Of a stretch of DNA of 64,000 bases, positions 38,305-46,931 are shown piece by piece. Every line of letters begins with the position of its first letter. The stretch's first letter is position 1. Location of the stretch: the NCBI GenBank assembly GCA_016794785.1, contig JAEUHC010000013.1, positions 248,001-312,000 of the forward strand, read 5' to 3'. The DNA is from Opitutaceae bacterium (GTDB lineage: Bacteria > Verrucomicrobiota > Verrucomicrobiia > Opitutales > Opitutaceae). Under the pieces are notes generated by a model, which made no database searches, had not been told where the DNA came from, and worked only from the letters and a program-made list of their open reading frames with translations. The translations under genes and the position numbers were made by a program.

Positions 38305-40628
38305 TGCGCGACGTAGATTTCCATCAGGGCGGTGCCGGTGGTGCCGCCGACGCCGCTGATACTCGCGGTGTAGGCGCCGGCCGAAAGGGTGACGAGCAGC
38401 GCGGCATCCCGGCTGCCCGCGCCAAAGGCAAACGCGCCCACACCCGTGGCCGTCGCGGCAATCTCGGCGGCGTTGCTGGCGCTCGACCAATTGTCGTTTG
38501 TCGCGATCGCGGTGGCGCCGGAGTAGAGCGTGATCTGCGGATCGGCGAGCGCGCCCGTCACCCCGAGCGGCGTGAGGGCAGGACCGGCGGCCCGGATGAG
38601 GAGCCTCACGGACCCCGTGCCGCTGATCACGAAGCCGGGGATGAGCACGCTCTCGCCCGTGCCGACGAAGGCGCGGGTGCTGGCGTTGATGAGCTTCGCC
38701 GTGGGCGTCGCGGACGCGTCGGCATCATAAACTTCCAAGAGCGTGACCCCGCTGCCGCCCCCGGCGCCGACCGGCGTAGTGTAGGCGCCGGTCGCGAGCG
38801 TCGAGACGAGCGCGGCATCCCGGCTGCCCGCCGCGAAAGCAAAGGCCCCGACCGCGGCAAATGTGCCGGCATCGGCCGCGAGCCAGTTGTCATTCGTCGC
38901 GACCGTCGAGGCCCCGGAGACGAGCGAGAGACTGGGATCGGCGAGAGCACCGGTGACGCCGAAAGCGGTGAGCGCGGGGCCGGCGGCGCGGACGAGTATC
39001 GGCTTCGACCCGCTGCCCGCGATCACGAAGCCCGCGATGGGCGTGCCCGCGGTGCCGCCGATTTGGGCGCGCGTGGCGATGTTCACGAGGCGCGCGGTGC
39101 CGCTCGCGCCCACCGTGGCGGTGGCGTTGTTGCCGACACCGCTGAGTCCGCCGGTGCCGCGGGTGTCGTAGGTCGCGACGGCGGTGAGGGTGACTTTGAA
39201 GTAGTTGGCGACGGTGGCGGACGTGTAGGTCGTGGTGAGGCCGGCGCTCGTCACGGCGTTGGCGAGGGTCGTGAAGTTCGTGCCATCGGCGGAAGTCGCG
39301 ACGGCATAGGTGCCGCCCTCGACAGAGGTCCAGCTCAAAAGCACGCCGGAGCCAACGGAGACAGCGGTGACGTTGATCGCGAGGGCCTGGCCGCCGCGGG
39401 TGTATTCGGTGACGGCCTCGGCGATCGTGCCGCCTTGCACGGAGCCCCCGGCGGGGGCGCCGTAGAACCAGCGGCCGAGCGTGTAGGGAAACTTTGGCGT
39501 CCCGTCGGCTTCGATGGTGATGAAGTAGGCGTAGGTGCCGCCGGGGAACTCGGGTGTGACGCAAAAGCGGCCGTTGTAGAGATCGAGATCGAAGTCGGTG
39601 CCCTGCACCTTGCCGAGCTCGCCGAGGTAATCGTAGTCCTCGAGGTAGTGACCAAGGATGTGGGTCGCGTTGACGGCGGGGCCGGTCTGATTGGCGGCGA
39701 GCGTCGCGCCGCGATTCTGCGCGCGCGTGGCCCAGGCGGGGAGCGTGGTGCGGCCGGTGGCCGCGAGGTTGGTCGTGCCATTGGTGCCGTCGCGCTTTTG
39801 GTAGCCGGGGATCATGCGGCGCACGCCGCTCGTGGCGTCGGTGGCGTTCGCGTAGCCGTAGGGCCCGTAGATGGGGAAACCGTCGGCGACCCAGCCGAGG
39901 AGCGGCGAGTGGCGCGTGGGCCCGGTGGATTTTTCGGCGTAGGTTTTCGCCGTGGAATTGAAGTCGACGTTGTCGCCGAGCTGAAAGCGGAGCGCGGGGG
40001 TGTTGGCGTGGTAATGGTAGTTGGAACCCGCCTGATGCGCGAAGGCGGGATCGAAGGTCACGCCCTCGTTGATGTAGGCGTCGCGGTTCCAGATGCCATC
40101 GCCGCGCAGGCCGTTCACGGGCGAGGCGTCGGTGGCGGAGGCGTTGTTGTAGGAAAACGTGTCGCGGTTGTCGAAGAGCGCGATGCCGTCGACGAAGTAA
40201 CCAATCGCGCCGCCGGGCGTGAGCGTGCGCGTCGCAGGGATGGTGGGCGTGCGCGGGATGCGGTAGAGGACGTTTTGGTTGGCGGGGAAATTGTTGAAAT
40301 TCTGCGTCTGCGCGGCGTTGAGATACCATGGGCCCATGACGTGGTAGCCGAGGCCGGAGGAACGGAGGTAGACCCAGTTGTCCGAGTAGGAGATCTGCAT
40401 GACGCCCGCGTAGGAAGGCGTGGATTGCACGCCGGCGCCGCGGCTCCACGTCGTGACGGAGGTGCCGGCGTTTTTCGCGGCGGCGGTCTCGTAGAGGCGC
40501 GCGTAGCGGGCGGAGGGCGCGACGAGCCACGAGGTGATGCGCGGATCGGTCGGCGGGGCGGACTGGGCGAGCGCGGCGACGGGCAGCGCGAGGGTGAAGG
40601 CGAGGTTAAGCGGGAGGCGGGTTTTCAT
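38301..40628 (-). CDS. YHYH-domain exported protein with C-terminal repeat domains
   Basis: A 775-residue protein with a signal peptide (MKTRLPLNLAFTLALPVAALAQ). The YHYH domain fills about residues 30-400, with the name-giving YHYH at 204-207 in GSNYHYHANTPALR, plus GWVADGFPIYGPYGYAN and the later EDYDYLGELGKVQGTDFDLDLYNGRFCVTPEFPGGTYAYF. The domain's chemistry is unknown; clustered His suggests metal binding. A fibronectin-like segment (VSWTSVEGG-type, about 430-500) leads to two C-terminal modules ending ALMEIYVAQ, like those of the sulfatase downstream, with which it forms an operon (four-base overlap). Confidence 0.85.
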   Translation of the reverse strand: MKTRLPLNLAFTLALPVAALAQSAPPTDPRITSWLVAPSARYARLYETAAAKNAGTSVTTWSRGAGVQSTPSYAGVMQISYSDNWVYLRSSGLGYHVMGPWYLNAAQTQNFNNFPANQNVLYRIPRTPTIPATRTLTPGGAIGYFVDGIALFDNRDTFSYNNASATDASPVNGLRGDGIWNRDAYINEGVTFDPAFAHQAGSNYHYHANTPALRFQLGDNVDFNSTAKTYAEKSTGPTRHSPLLGWVADGFPIYGPYGYANATDATSGVRRMIPGYQKRDGTNGTTNLAATGRTTLPAWATRAQNRGATLAANQTGPAVNATHILGHYLEDYDYLGELGKVQGTDFDLDLYNGRFCVTPEFPGGTYAYFITIEADGTPKFPYTLGRWFYGAPAGGSVQGGTIAEAVTEYTRGGQALAINVTAVSVGSGVLLSWTSVEGGTYAVATSADGTNFTTLANAVTSAGLTTTYTSATVANYFKVTLTAVATYDTRGTGGLSGVGNNATATVGASGTARLVNIATRAQIGGTAGTPIAGFVIAGSGSKPILVRAAGPALTAFGVTGALADPSLSLVSGASTVATNDNWLAADAGTFAAVGAFAFAAGSRDAALVSTLATGAYTTPVGAGGGSGVTLLEVYDADASATPTAKLINASTRAFVGTGESVLIPGFVISGTGSVRLLIRAAGPALTPLGVTGALADPQITLYSGATAIATNDNWSSASNAAEIAATATGVGAFAFGAGSRDAALLVTLSAGAYTASISGVGGTTGTALMEIYVAQ

Positions 40629-40669
40629 GGGATGAAGCAAGGGGACGCCGCCGAGTCTGGCGGGGCACG

Positions 40670-40719
40670 GTTAAGAGCGTGTGTGAACGGCGGGGGAATT
40701 TTGTTAAGGCCGGATTAAC
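40670..40719. promoter_or_regulatory. GTTAAG repeats and GTTAA-N7-TTAAC palindrome in divergent promoter
   Basis: GTTAAG occurs at 40670 and at 40703, and the second one forms a palindrome GTTAA-N7-TTAAC (40703-40719). These lie between the divergent YHYH and kinase starts in an AT-richer patch. OmpR-family regulators often bind direct repeats of about this size, so the nearby CpxR-like protein is a candidate ligand. This is inference from position and pattern only. Confidence 0.4.
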
Positions 40720-40781
40720 GTTGCGGCTGGCGGCGCGCTGCTAACTCCGCTCGATTCCGTGCGTCTCCCCACCCCGCAACG

Positions 40782-42368
40782 ATGAAGGTCTCCTACCCGC
40801 TGTCACTGAAGGTCTCGCTGTGGCTGATGCTCAATCTGCTGCTGCTGGCGGCGCTTGGGATCGGGTTCTTCGTCGTGCGCGGGGGCCTAGGCTGGGGCGC
40901 GCTCGTCGCGGGCCGCACGGGCGATCGCACGCAGGCGTTGTTCAACGGGATCGCCGGCGAGGCCTCGGCGGCGGCGGCCGAGGCACGGACGGAGGTGCTC
41001 AGCCGCTTCGGCGACGCGCACAACGCGGAGTTCGCGCTCTTCGCGTTCGACGAGAGCCAGATCGCGGGTGCCCCGCTGGCGCTGCCGCCCGAGGTGCGGG
41101 AGCGGATGGAATTTCGCGGGCCGGGCTGGTCGTTTTTCGGCGGGCCGCGCGGGGGTGGTCCCGGCGGGCGCCGCCCACCCGAGGGGGAATCGCGCAAGCG
41201 CGAGCCCGGCGACAGCCCGCCGCCCGAGCCGCGCGATCCCGCGGAGAAAGGCCGCTTCGGGCCCGAGGGCCCTCGCCGCGTGAGCGAGGGCGGACCCCCG
41301 GCTGGCTTCGGCGGGGCGCCGCCGCCCGACCGCATCACGGGACGCTTCGTCGTGCGCGGTGGCTCGCCCACCGGCTACTGGGTAGCGATGCGCGTGCCTT
41401 TCATGCCGTCGGAACGCAGCGGCCGCCCCATGCCCGCCAAGCTCGTCGCGCGCGTGGGCTCGCTCTGGAGCCTGCTCAACCTCCTCGGCCTCCAGTCGCT
41501 CCTGCTCGGCGGCGGCGGCGTGCTGGCGCTCTCCGTGATTTTCTGGCTGCCGCTCGTGCGCAGCATCACGCGCTCGCTCGGCCAGCTCACCGCCGCCACG
41601 GAGAAAATCGCCGAGGGCCGCTTCGAGACCCGCGTCGCCGCGCACCGCCGCGACGAAATCGGCCAGCTCGGCGAATCCGTCAACCGCATGGCGGCGCGGC
41701 TCGACGCGCACATGAAAGGCCAGAAACGCTTCCTCGGTGACGTCGCCCACGAGCTGTGCTCGCCGCTCGCGCGGCTCCAGATGGCCACCGGCATCCTCGC
41801 CGATCAGGCTCCCGGCGACATGAAGGAAACCGTCGCCGATCTCCGCGACGAGGTGCAGCAGATGAGCACGCTGGTGAACGAGCTGCTCGCCTTCACCAAG
41901 GCCGGCCTGCAACCGCGCGAGGTCGTCCTCGCCCCCACGGAGCTTGAGCCGCTTGTCCAGGCCGCGATCACCCGCGAGGACGCCGCGGATCGCGTGGTGC
42001 TCGCGGTGCCCGCCGGCCTGCGCGCGCAGGCGGACGCCGATCTGCTTGGCCGCGCCATCGGCAACCTCGTCCGCAATGCCCTCCGCTATGCCGGGGCCGC
42101 CGGTCCGGTGACCCTCTCCGCCACCCGCGACGGCAGCCGCATCGTGCTGGCGGTGGAGGACGAGGGCCCCGGCGTCCCCGCCGCCGATCTGGATCGGCTG
42201 GGCGAGCCTTTCTTCCGGCCTGAGCTGGCGCGCACCCGCGAGGGCGGCGGCGTCGGCCTCGGCCTCGCGATCGTGCGCAGCAGCGTCGCCACGTGCGGCG
42301 GCGAGGTGCGGTTCTCCAATCGCACTCCGCGCGGCTTCCGGGCGGAGATTCGCCTCGCGGCCGCCTGA
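40782..42368 (+). CDS. Sensor histidine kinase, CpxA-like
   Basis: A 528-residue membrane kinase with transmembrane helices at about 12-33 and 233-258, a periplasmic domain between, HAMP at about 258-312, the phosphorylated His323 in GDVAHELCSPLARLQ, and an ATPase domain with N box RAIGNLVRNALRYA, G1 EDEGPGVP and G2 GGVGLGLAIV. The CpxA-like H-box CSPLARLQ matches the CpxR-like regulator at 35470, its probable partner. The periplasmic domain holds an unusual stretch, about residues 114-184, made mostly of Gly, Pro, Arg and Glu. The locus pair is split by the YHYH/sulfatase operon. Confidence 0.9.
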   Translation: MKVSYPLSLKVSLWLMLNLLLLAALGIGFFVVRGGLGWGALVAGRTGDRTQALFNGIAGEASAAAAEARTEVLSRFGDAHNAEFALFAFDESQIAGAPLALPPEVRERMEFRGPGWSFFGGPRGGGPGGRRPPEGESRKREPGDSPPPEPRDPAEKGRFGPEGPRRVSEGGPPAGFGGAPPPDRITGRFVVRGGSPTGYWVAMRVPFMPSERSGRPMPAKLVARVGSLWSLLNLLGLQSLLLGGGGVLALSVIFWLPLVRSITRSLGQLTAATEKIAEGRFETRVAAHRRDEIGQLGESVNRMAARLDAHMKGQKRFLGDVAHELCSPLARLQMATGILADQAPGDMKETVADLRDEVQQMSTLVNELLAFTKAGLQPREVVLAPTELEPLVQAAITREDAADRVVLAVPAGLRAQADADLLGRAIGNLVRNALRYAGAAGPVTLSATRDGSRIVLAVEDEGPGVPAADLDRLGEPFFRPELARTREGGGVGLGLAIVRSSVATCGGEVRFSNRTPRGFRAEIRLAAA

Positions 42369-42459
42369 TGGGCGCGCCCCGCCCGCCTTGCCCGCCGTCT
42401 GATTTGCGACGTGCAACCCGCCCATTCCCCGCGCAGCGTTCCACCGCCTGCCCCACCCC

Positions 42460-43140
42460 ATGAAAACTCATCCCGCCCGCCTGCTGATCGCCGCTCTCGC
42501 GTTCGCCTCGACCCTGTCGGCCGCGCCCGTGCGCACGCCTGAAGTCACCGAAGGTCCGTTCTACCCCTTCAACTCCAACAACACGCTCCCGACCATCCCA
42601 CCCGCCAACCGTGACAACGATCTCACGCGGCTCGCCGGCGCCAAGGAAGCAACCCAAGGGATGCCGTTTCTCCTCTCCGGTGTCGTCCGCGATCTCACCG
42701 GCGCGCCGCTCGCCGGCGCCAAGGTCGAGCTCTGGCACACCGACGCGGCCGGCGTCTATTACCACTCGGGCGACCGCAACGCCGCCAAGCGCGACCCCAA
42801 TTTCCAGTTCTACGGCGAGAGCGTGACCGGCGCGGACGGCCGCTACTCGTTCCGCACGATCAAGCCGGGCCTCTACACGGGGCGCATCCGGCACTTCCAC
42901 TTCCATGTGAAGATGGGCGACGCCACGGTGCTCACCTCGCAGTTCACCTTCGACGACGAGCGGGCGACCTTCGCGAGCGACGGCGTGCAGCGCAGCCTCT
43001 CCGGCGCCGCGCTCGAGGCCACCGTCATCGCGCCCCAGCGCGGCACGGACTCATCCGGCGCCGCCGCTTGGATCGCCACCAAGGACATCGTGGTCGATCC
43101 CAAGGCGAACCCCGCCGCGGCCAGGAAAAAGAAGAAGTGA
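42460..43140 (+). CDS. Exported intradiol ring-cleavage dioxygenase-like protein
   Basis: A 226-residue protein with a signal peptide (MKTHPARLLIAALAFASTLSAAP) and the intradiol dioxygenase fold: TEGPFYPF, LLSGVVRDLTGAPLAGAKVELWHTDAAGVYYHSGD, then DPNFQFYGESVTGADGRYSFRTIKPGLYTGRIRHFHFHV. The Tyr and His residues in YYHSG, GLYTGR and RHFHFHV match the Fe(III) ligand positions of protocatechuate or catechol dioxygenases. An exported form would act on external aromatics or serve as a binding protein; such secreted members are poorly characterised. The C-terminus is a run of lysines. Confidence 0.85.
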   Translation: MKTHPARLLIAALAFASTLSAAPVRTPEVTEGPFYPFNSNNTLPTIPPANRDNDLTRLAGAKEATQGMPFLLSGVVRDLTGAPLAGAKVELWHTDAAGVYYHSGDRNAAKRDPNFQFYGESVTGADGRYSFRTIKPGLYTGRIRHFHFHVKMGDATVLTSQFTFDDERATFASDGVQRSLSGAALEATVIAPQRGTDSSGAAAWIATKDIVVDPKANPAAARKKKK

Positions 43141-43220
43141 TCGATTCGGCGGAAACGCATTTGATGCGCGGCGCAAAGCCCCGCACATAAGGGGCGGCCC
43201 AACTTACTGCGGCCGCCGCC

Positions 43221-44906
43221 ATGCCCAGCCCCGATTCCCCCTCCTCGTCCCGCGGTCCGGTGATCGCGCTCGCCGCCGGCCTCGCGGTCGCGATGATCGC
43301 GGCGGGGCTTTTTGCGCTGCGCACGGGGCTGGCGGCCTTTGCCGCGCTCGCCGGGCTCGCGGCGTGGGCGTTTGTCGCGGTGGTGGCGACGCAGCTGCCG
43401 CGGCTGCGGTGGCGGCTGCGCGGGATCTTCTGCGTGCTGGGCCCGATCGCGGCCGTGGCCCTGCCGTTGTGGTTTCACCTGCGGCCGCCCGCGGTCACGG
43501 CGGGGGCGACGACGGCGCAGCTGCAGCTCGCCGCGGTGGCGCTGGCCCTGCTCGCGTTCGCGTTTCATTTCCTCGGCACGTTCGGCGCGCACGTCGCGCG
43601 CGCCACGCCGGCGGCCGGGATCGCGGCGGCTGTGCCCTTCGCCCGCCTGCTCGCGGCCGCGCACGCGCTGCTGCTGGCGGCGCTGCTGCTCCGGCTCTAC
43701 ACGCGGCACAACGCCCTCCCGGTGGTCGGCGCCGCCTTGAACTTTGCGACGGCCGTGCTCGCCGCCGAGGCCGCGCTACGCGCCCTCGCCCGGCTCTACC
43801 AGCCGGCGCGGCTGCGCGCGGAGGGCCCGGTGTTCGCCGCCAGCGTGCTGCTGCCCGCGCTCTTCGGCGAGAGCGGCCCGCTGCGCTCGCTCGCCGCGAC
43901 GATCGAGCGGACCTTTGGTGTGAAGCTCGCGGACACGTGGCTCGTGCAGCTCTCGCGCGCGCTCGCCGCGCCGCTCGCGCTGCTCGGCGCGCTCGGACTG
44001 TGGGCCTCGACAGCCGTAACGCGCGTGCCGGTGGAGAGCCGCGGCGTGCTGGTGCGGAGCGGAGCCTTCGCACCCGATGCGTTGCCGCCGGGGCTGCATT
44101 TTCACGCGCCCTGGCCCTGGGGCCGCGTGGTCGTGGTGCCGACCGAGCGCGTGCAGGAGGTGTCGCTCGGCTTCGAGCGGGATCTCGCGGGGCCAGTGCT
44201 GTGGACCGAGAAGCACTTTGAGGGCGAGCAGAACCTGCTCGTCGGCCAGGGCGAGGAACTCCTCACCATCAACGTCCCCGTCCATTACCGCGTGCGCGAC
44301 GCCGTCGCTTATCTCAGGCACGCGGGCGATGCACGCGCCGCGCTCGAAGCGCTCGGCTACCGCGCGCTGCTGACGATCACGACGACGCACACCGCCTTCG
44401 GCCTCATGGCCACCGACCGTGTCGAGATCACCGCCAAGCTCCGCGCCGAACTCCAGGCCGCGAGCGACCGCCTCGGCCTCGGCCTGGAAATCGTGTTTGT
44501 CGGCCTCAAGGACGTGCATCCGCCCGTCGCCGTCGCGCCCGCCTATCAGGACGTGATCAGCGCCGAGGAGCAGCGCTCCGCGCTCGTCGATCTCGCGCGC
44601 ACCTACGCGGTGCAGGCCGGCGTCGCCGCGCAGATGAGCGCCGCGCAGATCCGACTCACGGCCGAGACCGCCGCCACTGAGCGTCGCGCGCGGGCCGGCG
44701 GCGAGGCCGCGCGCTTCCTCGCCCCGCTCGCCGCCTATCGCGAGCAGCCGGAGGTTTTCACCACGCGCCGCCGGCTGGAGACCCTCGAAGCCACCCTCGC
44801 CGAGGTGCGCCAGCTCATCCTCGTCCCGCGCAGCGCCCGCGCACGCGTCAATTTCTTCCAGGGCCTCGAAGGCCCGTCGCCGCTGTCTCCCACTCCGGCG
44901 CGCTGA
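43221..44906 (+). CDS. SPFH-domain protein (HflK-like) with multi-helix N-terminus
   Basis: A 561-residue protein. The first 265 residues hold about six hydrophobic segments (from VIALAAGLAVAMIAAGLFAL to LAAPLALLGALGLWAST). The SPFH domain follows: VTRVPVESRGVLVRSGAFAPDALPPGLHFHAPWPWGRVVVVPTERVQEVSLGFE, GQGEELLTINVPVHYRVRDAVAYL and a helical tail with HPPVAVAPAYQDVISAEEQRSALV, as in HflK. Ordinary HflK has a single transmembrane helix, so the polytopic N-terminus is unusual. It is the first of three SPFH genes followed by a P-type ATPase, all on the same strand with very short gaps or overlaps. Confidence 0.85.
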   Translation: MPSPDSPSSSRGPVIALAAGLAVAMIAAGLFALRTGLAAFAALAGLAAWAFVAVVATQLPRLRWRLRGIFCVLGPIAAVALPLWFHLRPPAVTAGATTAQLQLAAVALALLAFAFHFLGTFGAHVARATPAAGIAAAVPFARLLAAAHALLLAALLLRLYTRHNALPVVGAALNFATAVLAAEAALRALARLYQPARLRAEGPVFAASVLLPALFGESGPLRSLAATIERTFGVKLADTWLVQLSRALAAPLALLGALGLWASTAVTRVPVESRGVLVRSGAFAPDALPPGLHFHAPWPWGRVVVVPTERVQEVSLGFERDLAGPVLWTEKHFEGEQNLLVGQGEELLTINVPVHYRVRDAVAYLRHAGDARAALEALGYRALLTITTTHTAFGLMATDRVEITAKLRAELQAASDRLGLGLEIVFVGLKDVHPPVAVAPAYQDVISAEEQRSALVDLARTYAVQAGVAAQMSAAQIRLTAETAATERRARAGGEAARFLAPLAAYREQPEVFTTRRRLETLEATLAEVRQLILVPRSARARVNFFQGLEGPSPLSPTPAR

Positions 44907-44934
44907 GCCCACTGAACCAAAAGATTTCCTTCGC

Positions 44935-45834
44935 ATGTCCTCGCTCCAATTCCTCACCCGCGCGCTCATCGCCGCGGTCGTCGTCGCGGTGCTCGGCTGC
45001 GCGATGTGCAGCTTTCAGGTCGCGAGCAACGAATCCGCGGTGCTCACGCGCTTCGGCTCGCCGGTGCGCACGCTCGGCGAACCCGGCCTCTACTTCAAGT
45101 GGCCCTGGCCGGTGGACACCGTGCATCGCTTCGACACGCGCCTCGCGTTCCACGACACGCGGCTCTCCGAGGCGCTCACGCAGGACAAGCGCAACATCAT
45201 CCTCCCCGTCTTTCTCGCCTGGCGCGTCGCCGACCCGCTGAAGTTTCTCCAAGCCCTCGGCGCTCCGGCCGCCGCGCCCGCCAAGCTCGACAGCCTCGCC
45301 ACCAGCGCGCGCAACGCCCTGCTCGGCCGCTACGATTTCGCCGAGCTCGTCTCGACCGATCCGGCGAAACTGAAACTCGCCGAGTTCGAGTCGCGCCTCG
45401 CCGAGGCCATCCGCCCGCAGGCGCTCGCGGCCTTTGGCATCGCCATCGAGCAGGTCGGGCTGAAACGCATCGCGCTGCCCGAGGCCAACACGCTCTACGT
45501 CTTCGAGCGCATGAAGGCCGAGCGCGGGCAGTTCGCCGCCAAGTTCCGCGCCGAGGGCCGCCGCGAGGCCGAGGAACTCCGCGCCCGCACCGACGCCGAG
45601 CGCACCGTGCTCGTCGCCGAGGCGCAGAAATTCGCCGAGGAGACACGAGGCCAGGCCGAAGCCGACGCCGCCCGCATCTACGCCGAGGCCCACGCGCAGG
45701 ACCCGAAGTTCTACACGTTCCTCCGCGAGCTCGAGACCCTGCGCAAGGTGACGCGCGACAACACCACGCTCATCCTCGACACCGACACCGCGCCCTTCAA
45801 CCAGCTCAAGCCCGCCGCGCCGGCGAACCGATGA
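44935..45834 (+). CDS. hflC: SPFH-domain protein, HflC-like
   Basis: A 299-residue membrane-anchored SPFH protein with one N-terminal helix (ALIAAVVVAVLGCAMCSFQVA). NESAVLTRFGSPVRTLGEPGLYFKWPWPVDTVHRFDTRLAFHD and KRNIILPVFLAWRVADPLKFLQALG match HflC. The C-terminal coiled coil AEGRREAEELRARTDAERTVLVAEAQKFAEETRGQAEADAARIYAEAH is standard, ending FYTFLRELETLRKVT. HflC with HflK caps the FtsH protease in other bacteria. It follows the multi-helix SPFH protein and overlaps the next SPFH gene by four bases. Confidence 0.92.
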   Translation: MSSLQFLTRALIAAVVVAVLGCAMCSFQVASNESAVLTRFGSPVRTLGEPGLYFKWPWPVDTVHRFDTRLAFHDTRLSEALTQDKRNIILPVFLAWRVADPLKFLQALGAPAAAPAKLDSLATSARNALLGRYDFAELVSTDPAKLKLAEFESRLAEAIRPQALAAFGIAIEQVGLKRIALPEANTLYVFERMKAERGQFAAKFRAEGRREAEELRARTDAERTVLVAEAQKFAEETRGQAEADAARIYAEAHAQDPKFYTFLRELETLRKVTRDNTTLILDTDTAPFNQLKPAAPANR

Positions 45835-46931
45835 GCGACGACGCTCCCCTCTCCGCCCGCCGCCGCGCCGCCGGCGTCAGCTCCGGCCAGGCGCTGTTCG
45901 GCGCCCTCGCCGCCACGATCCGGCTGCTGCGCTGGCTGCTGTTCGGCCTCGTCGCGCTCTACCTCTGCTCCGGCATCACGCGGGTGGCGCCCAACGAGGA
46001 CGCGGTCGTTTACCGCCTCGGCCGGCTCCAGCGCGAGTTGCACCCACCAGGTTTGTGCTTCGCCCTCCCCGCCCCGATCGATCGGGTCGTCAAGATTCCC
46101 ACGCGCACGCAGCATGAGGTGCTGCTCCACGCCTGGGCGCCCGAGGAAACCGCCGTCACGCCCGCCGCCGTCGCCGCCCCGCCGCAGATTCCCGCCTCGC
46201 TCCTGGCCGTCATGCCGCAGGGCAACGCCGGCCTCGCGGCCACGCCGCCACCCACCGGCCGCGGCCTCCATCCTGTGACCGACGGCTACACGCTCACCGG
46301 CGACACCAACATCGTGCAGGCGCGCCTCACCGCGCGCTATCGCATCGCCGATCCCTTCGCCTATGTCGCCGCCGCCCAGCCCGCGGCGCGCGAACCGCTC
46401 ATCGAGGCCGCGCTCATGGACGCCGCCACCCACGTGCTTGCGCAGGCCCGCATCGACGATGCCCTCGGCTCCGGACTCGAAAGCCTGCGCGCGCGGGTGC
46501 GCGACGCCGCCCAGCGGCGGCTGGAGACGCTGCGCCTCGGTCTCGAGCTCGTGGCCTTCGAGGTCAACGCGCTCACGCCCCCGCAGGCCACGGCGTCGGC
46601 GTTTGCCGATGTGACCAGCGCGCAGGTCGAGGCCCGCACCACGCTCGAGCAGGCGCGCACCTACCGGGCGCAGACCGCGCCGCGCGCAAGCAGCGATGCC
46701 TTCCGCGTCCGTCAGCAGGCCGGCGCCGAAGCGCGCGAAATCATCGCACGCGCCCGCGGCGAGGCCGCCTCCTTCCTCGCGCTCCTCGCCGAACATCGCG
46801 CCGCGCCCTCGCTCGTCGAGGCCCGCCTGCGCGCCGAGACCCTCGAGCAAGTTCTCCCGCGCATGAAGGCCAAGACCCTGCTCCCCGCCGATGGCGGACA
46901 GGTCAACATCTACCTCCGCGATCCGAAATGA
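45831..46931 (+). CDS. hflK: SPFH-domain protein, HflK-like
   Basis: A 366-residue SPFH protein with one membrane helix at about 31-50 (LRWLLFGLVALYLCSGI). ITRVAPNEDAVVYRLGRLQRELHPPGLCFALPAPIDRVVKIPTRTQHEV is HflK-like, and YTLTGDTNIVQARLTARYRIADPFAYV matches its central part. A Pro/Ala-rich insert (about residues 101-140, AVTPAAVAAPPQIPASLLAV) splits the domain. The last part VNALTPPQATASAFADVTSAQVEARTTLEQARTYR is the HflK coiled coil. Start and stop overlap HflC upstream and the ATPase downstream, so all four genes are coupled. Confidence 0.9.
   Translation: MSDDAPLSARRRAAGVSSGQALFGALAATIRLLRWLLFGLVALYLCSGITRVAPNEDAVVYRLGRLQRELHPPGLCFALPAPIDRVVKIPTRTQHEVLLHAWAPEETAVTPAAVAAPPQIPASLLAVMPQGNAGLAATPPPTGRGLHPVTDGYTLTGDTNIVQARLTARYRIADPFAYVAAAQPAAREPLIEAALMDAATHVLAQARIDDALGSGLESLRARVRDAAQRRLETLRLGLELVAFEVNALTPPQATASAFADVTSAQVEARTTLEQARTYRAQTAPRASSDAFRVRQQAGAEAREIIARARGEAASFLALLAEHRAAPSLVEARLRAETLEQVLPRMKAKTLLPADGGQVNIYLRDPK

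Noticed and set aside
38229..40718. An 829-codon plus-strand frame across the YHYH gene
   Set aside because: Antisense to a protein with clear domains; the Gly/Val/Asp/Arg repeats are the mirror of the repeat modules.
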